From Clostridiales bacterium (GTDB lineage: Bacteria; Bacillota; Clostridia; Peptostreptococcales; Anaerovoracaceae): a DNA stretch of 5,765 bases. Below are positions 5,540 through 5,765 of the stretch, piece by piece. Under the pieces are notes generated by a model. The model was not told where the DNA came from, made no database searches, and saw only the letters and a program-made list of their open reading frames with translations. The stretch spans positions 1-5,765 of the forward strand of contig JAAZLU010000239.1 in the NCBI GenBank assembly GCA_012799165.1, read 5' to 3'. The position numbers and the translations under genes are program-made. The first letter of the stretch is position 1, and every line of letters begins with the position of its first letter.

Positions 5540-5765
5540 GCTTTTAAGCCCGCTCGCCAACAGACTCAGATCTATAAGCCTGAAGTCTTCGAGCATCTCC
5601 TCGGGAGCATTCATGCCCCTCAACGGACGCTCTTTGAACCTGTCGAAGCAGCAAATCGCTTCTTCGATGTACCCCAGGCTCTGAAGGTCCAATTTCCCTC
5701 TTTCGGAAGTGATGGCCACGCTTCGGTACGGAGTCTCGTTGGGTTTGAGGCTTCCCATCAAAGGA
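5537..5765 (-). CDS. grdX: GrdX family protein, C-terminal part only
   Basis: GrdX is a small conserved protein encoded with grd operons; its function is not established, and nothing in this fragment suggests an enzymatic site. The frame is open at the right edge of the window, so only about the last 75 residues are present. They begin P-L-M-G-S-L-K-P-N-E-T-P-Y-R-S, a segment I recognise as the conserved core of GrdX. The codon at 5759-5761 is TTG and the next is ATG, but both are almost certainly internal, because the homology continues to the window edge. The tail includes E-E-A-I-C-C-F-D-R-F-K. The TGA at 5537-5539 is taken as a true stop: reading through it meets another stop just before grdE and gives no family-like sequence. 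The 39-base gap to grdE suggests co-transcription. Confidence 0.82.
   Translation of the reverse strand, partial: PLMGSLKPNETPYRSVAITSERGKLDLQSLGYIEEAICCFDRFKERPLRGMNAPEEMLEDFRLIDLSLLASGLKS

Overview
The window is one minus-strand gene cluster for the selenocysteine-dependent glycine reductase family (Stickland-type reduction of glycine or a close analogue to acetyl phosphate). In transcription order, high to low coordinates, it reads: grdX (3' part only), grdE, grdB, trxB, trxA, grdA, grdC (5' part only). All genes face the same way and the gaps are short, from 2 to 76 bases, so the array looks like an operon. Both ends run out of the window, and grdD would be expected just below base 1.

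Two genes can only be read correctly if an in-frame UGA is translated as selenocysteine. In grdA it is codon 44 (bases 1449-1451) and in grdB codon 347 (3164-3166). A standard-code caller would cut grdB into two ORFs and shorten grdA to its last 104 residues. Each UGA is followed at a suitable distance by a small perfect hairpin that could serve as a bacterial SECIS element. The grdB hairpin is especially clean, with a 6-bp stem and a GGU loop.

The proteins form one pathway. GrdE is a proprotein with an Asn-Cys site where a pyruvoyl group is expected to form. With selenoprotein GrdB it makes substrate-binding protein B. GrdA carries the carboxymethyl group on its selenocysteine to protein C (GrdC plus the unseen GrdD), which releases acetyl phosphate. 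TrxB and an atypical thioredoxin (active site GCVPC) carry electrons from NADPH to re-reduce the system. GrdX is a small conserved companion of unknown function.

The source is an anaerobic, amino-acid-fermenting, selenocysteine-decoding bacterium. Strong AGGAGG ribosome sites and the gene content point to Bacillota (Clostridia). Base composition is near balanced by eye, higher in GC than classical clostridia, so Synergistota or another glycine-reducing anaerobe cannot be excluded.

The biochemical system is known. The less ordinary parts are the gene order (trxBA lodged between grdB and grdA) and the RNA-level structure around grdA. Upstream of grdA lies an AT-rich promoter-like stretch overlapping a UACG-loop hairpin. 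Downstream lies an 11-bp GC-rich hairpin with no U-tract. Together they suggest that grdA is expressed or stabilised separately from its neighbours. No RNA genes, insertion sequences, CRISPR arrays or origins were seen, and no gene-free stretch exceeds about 80 bases.
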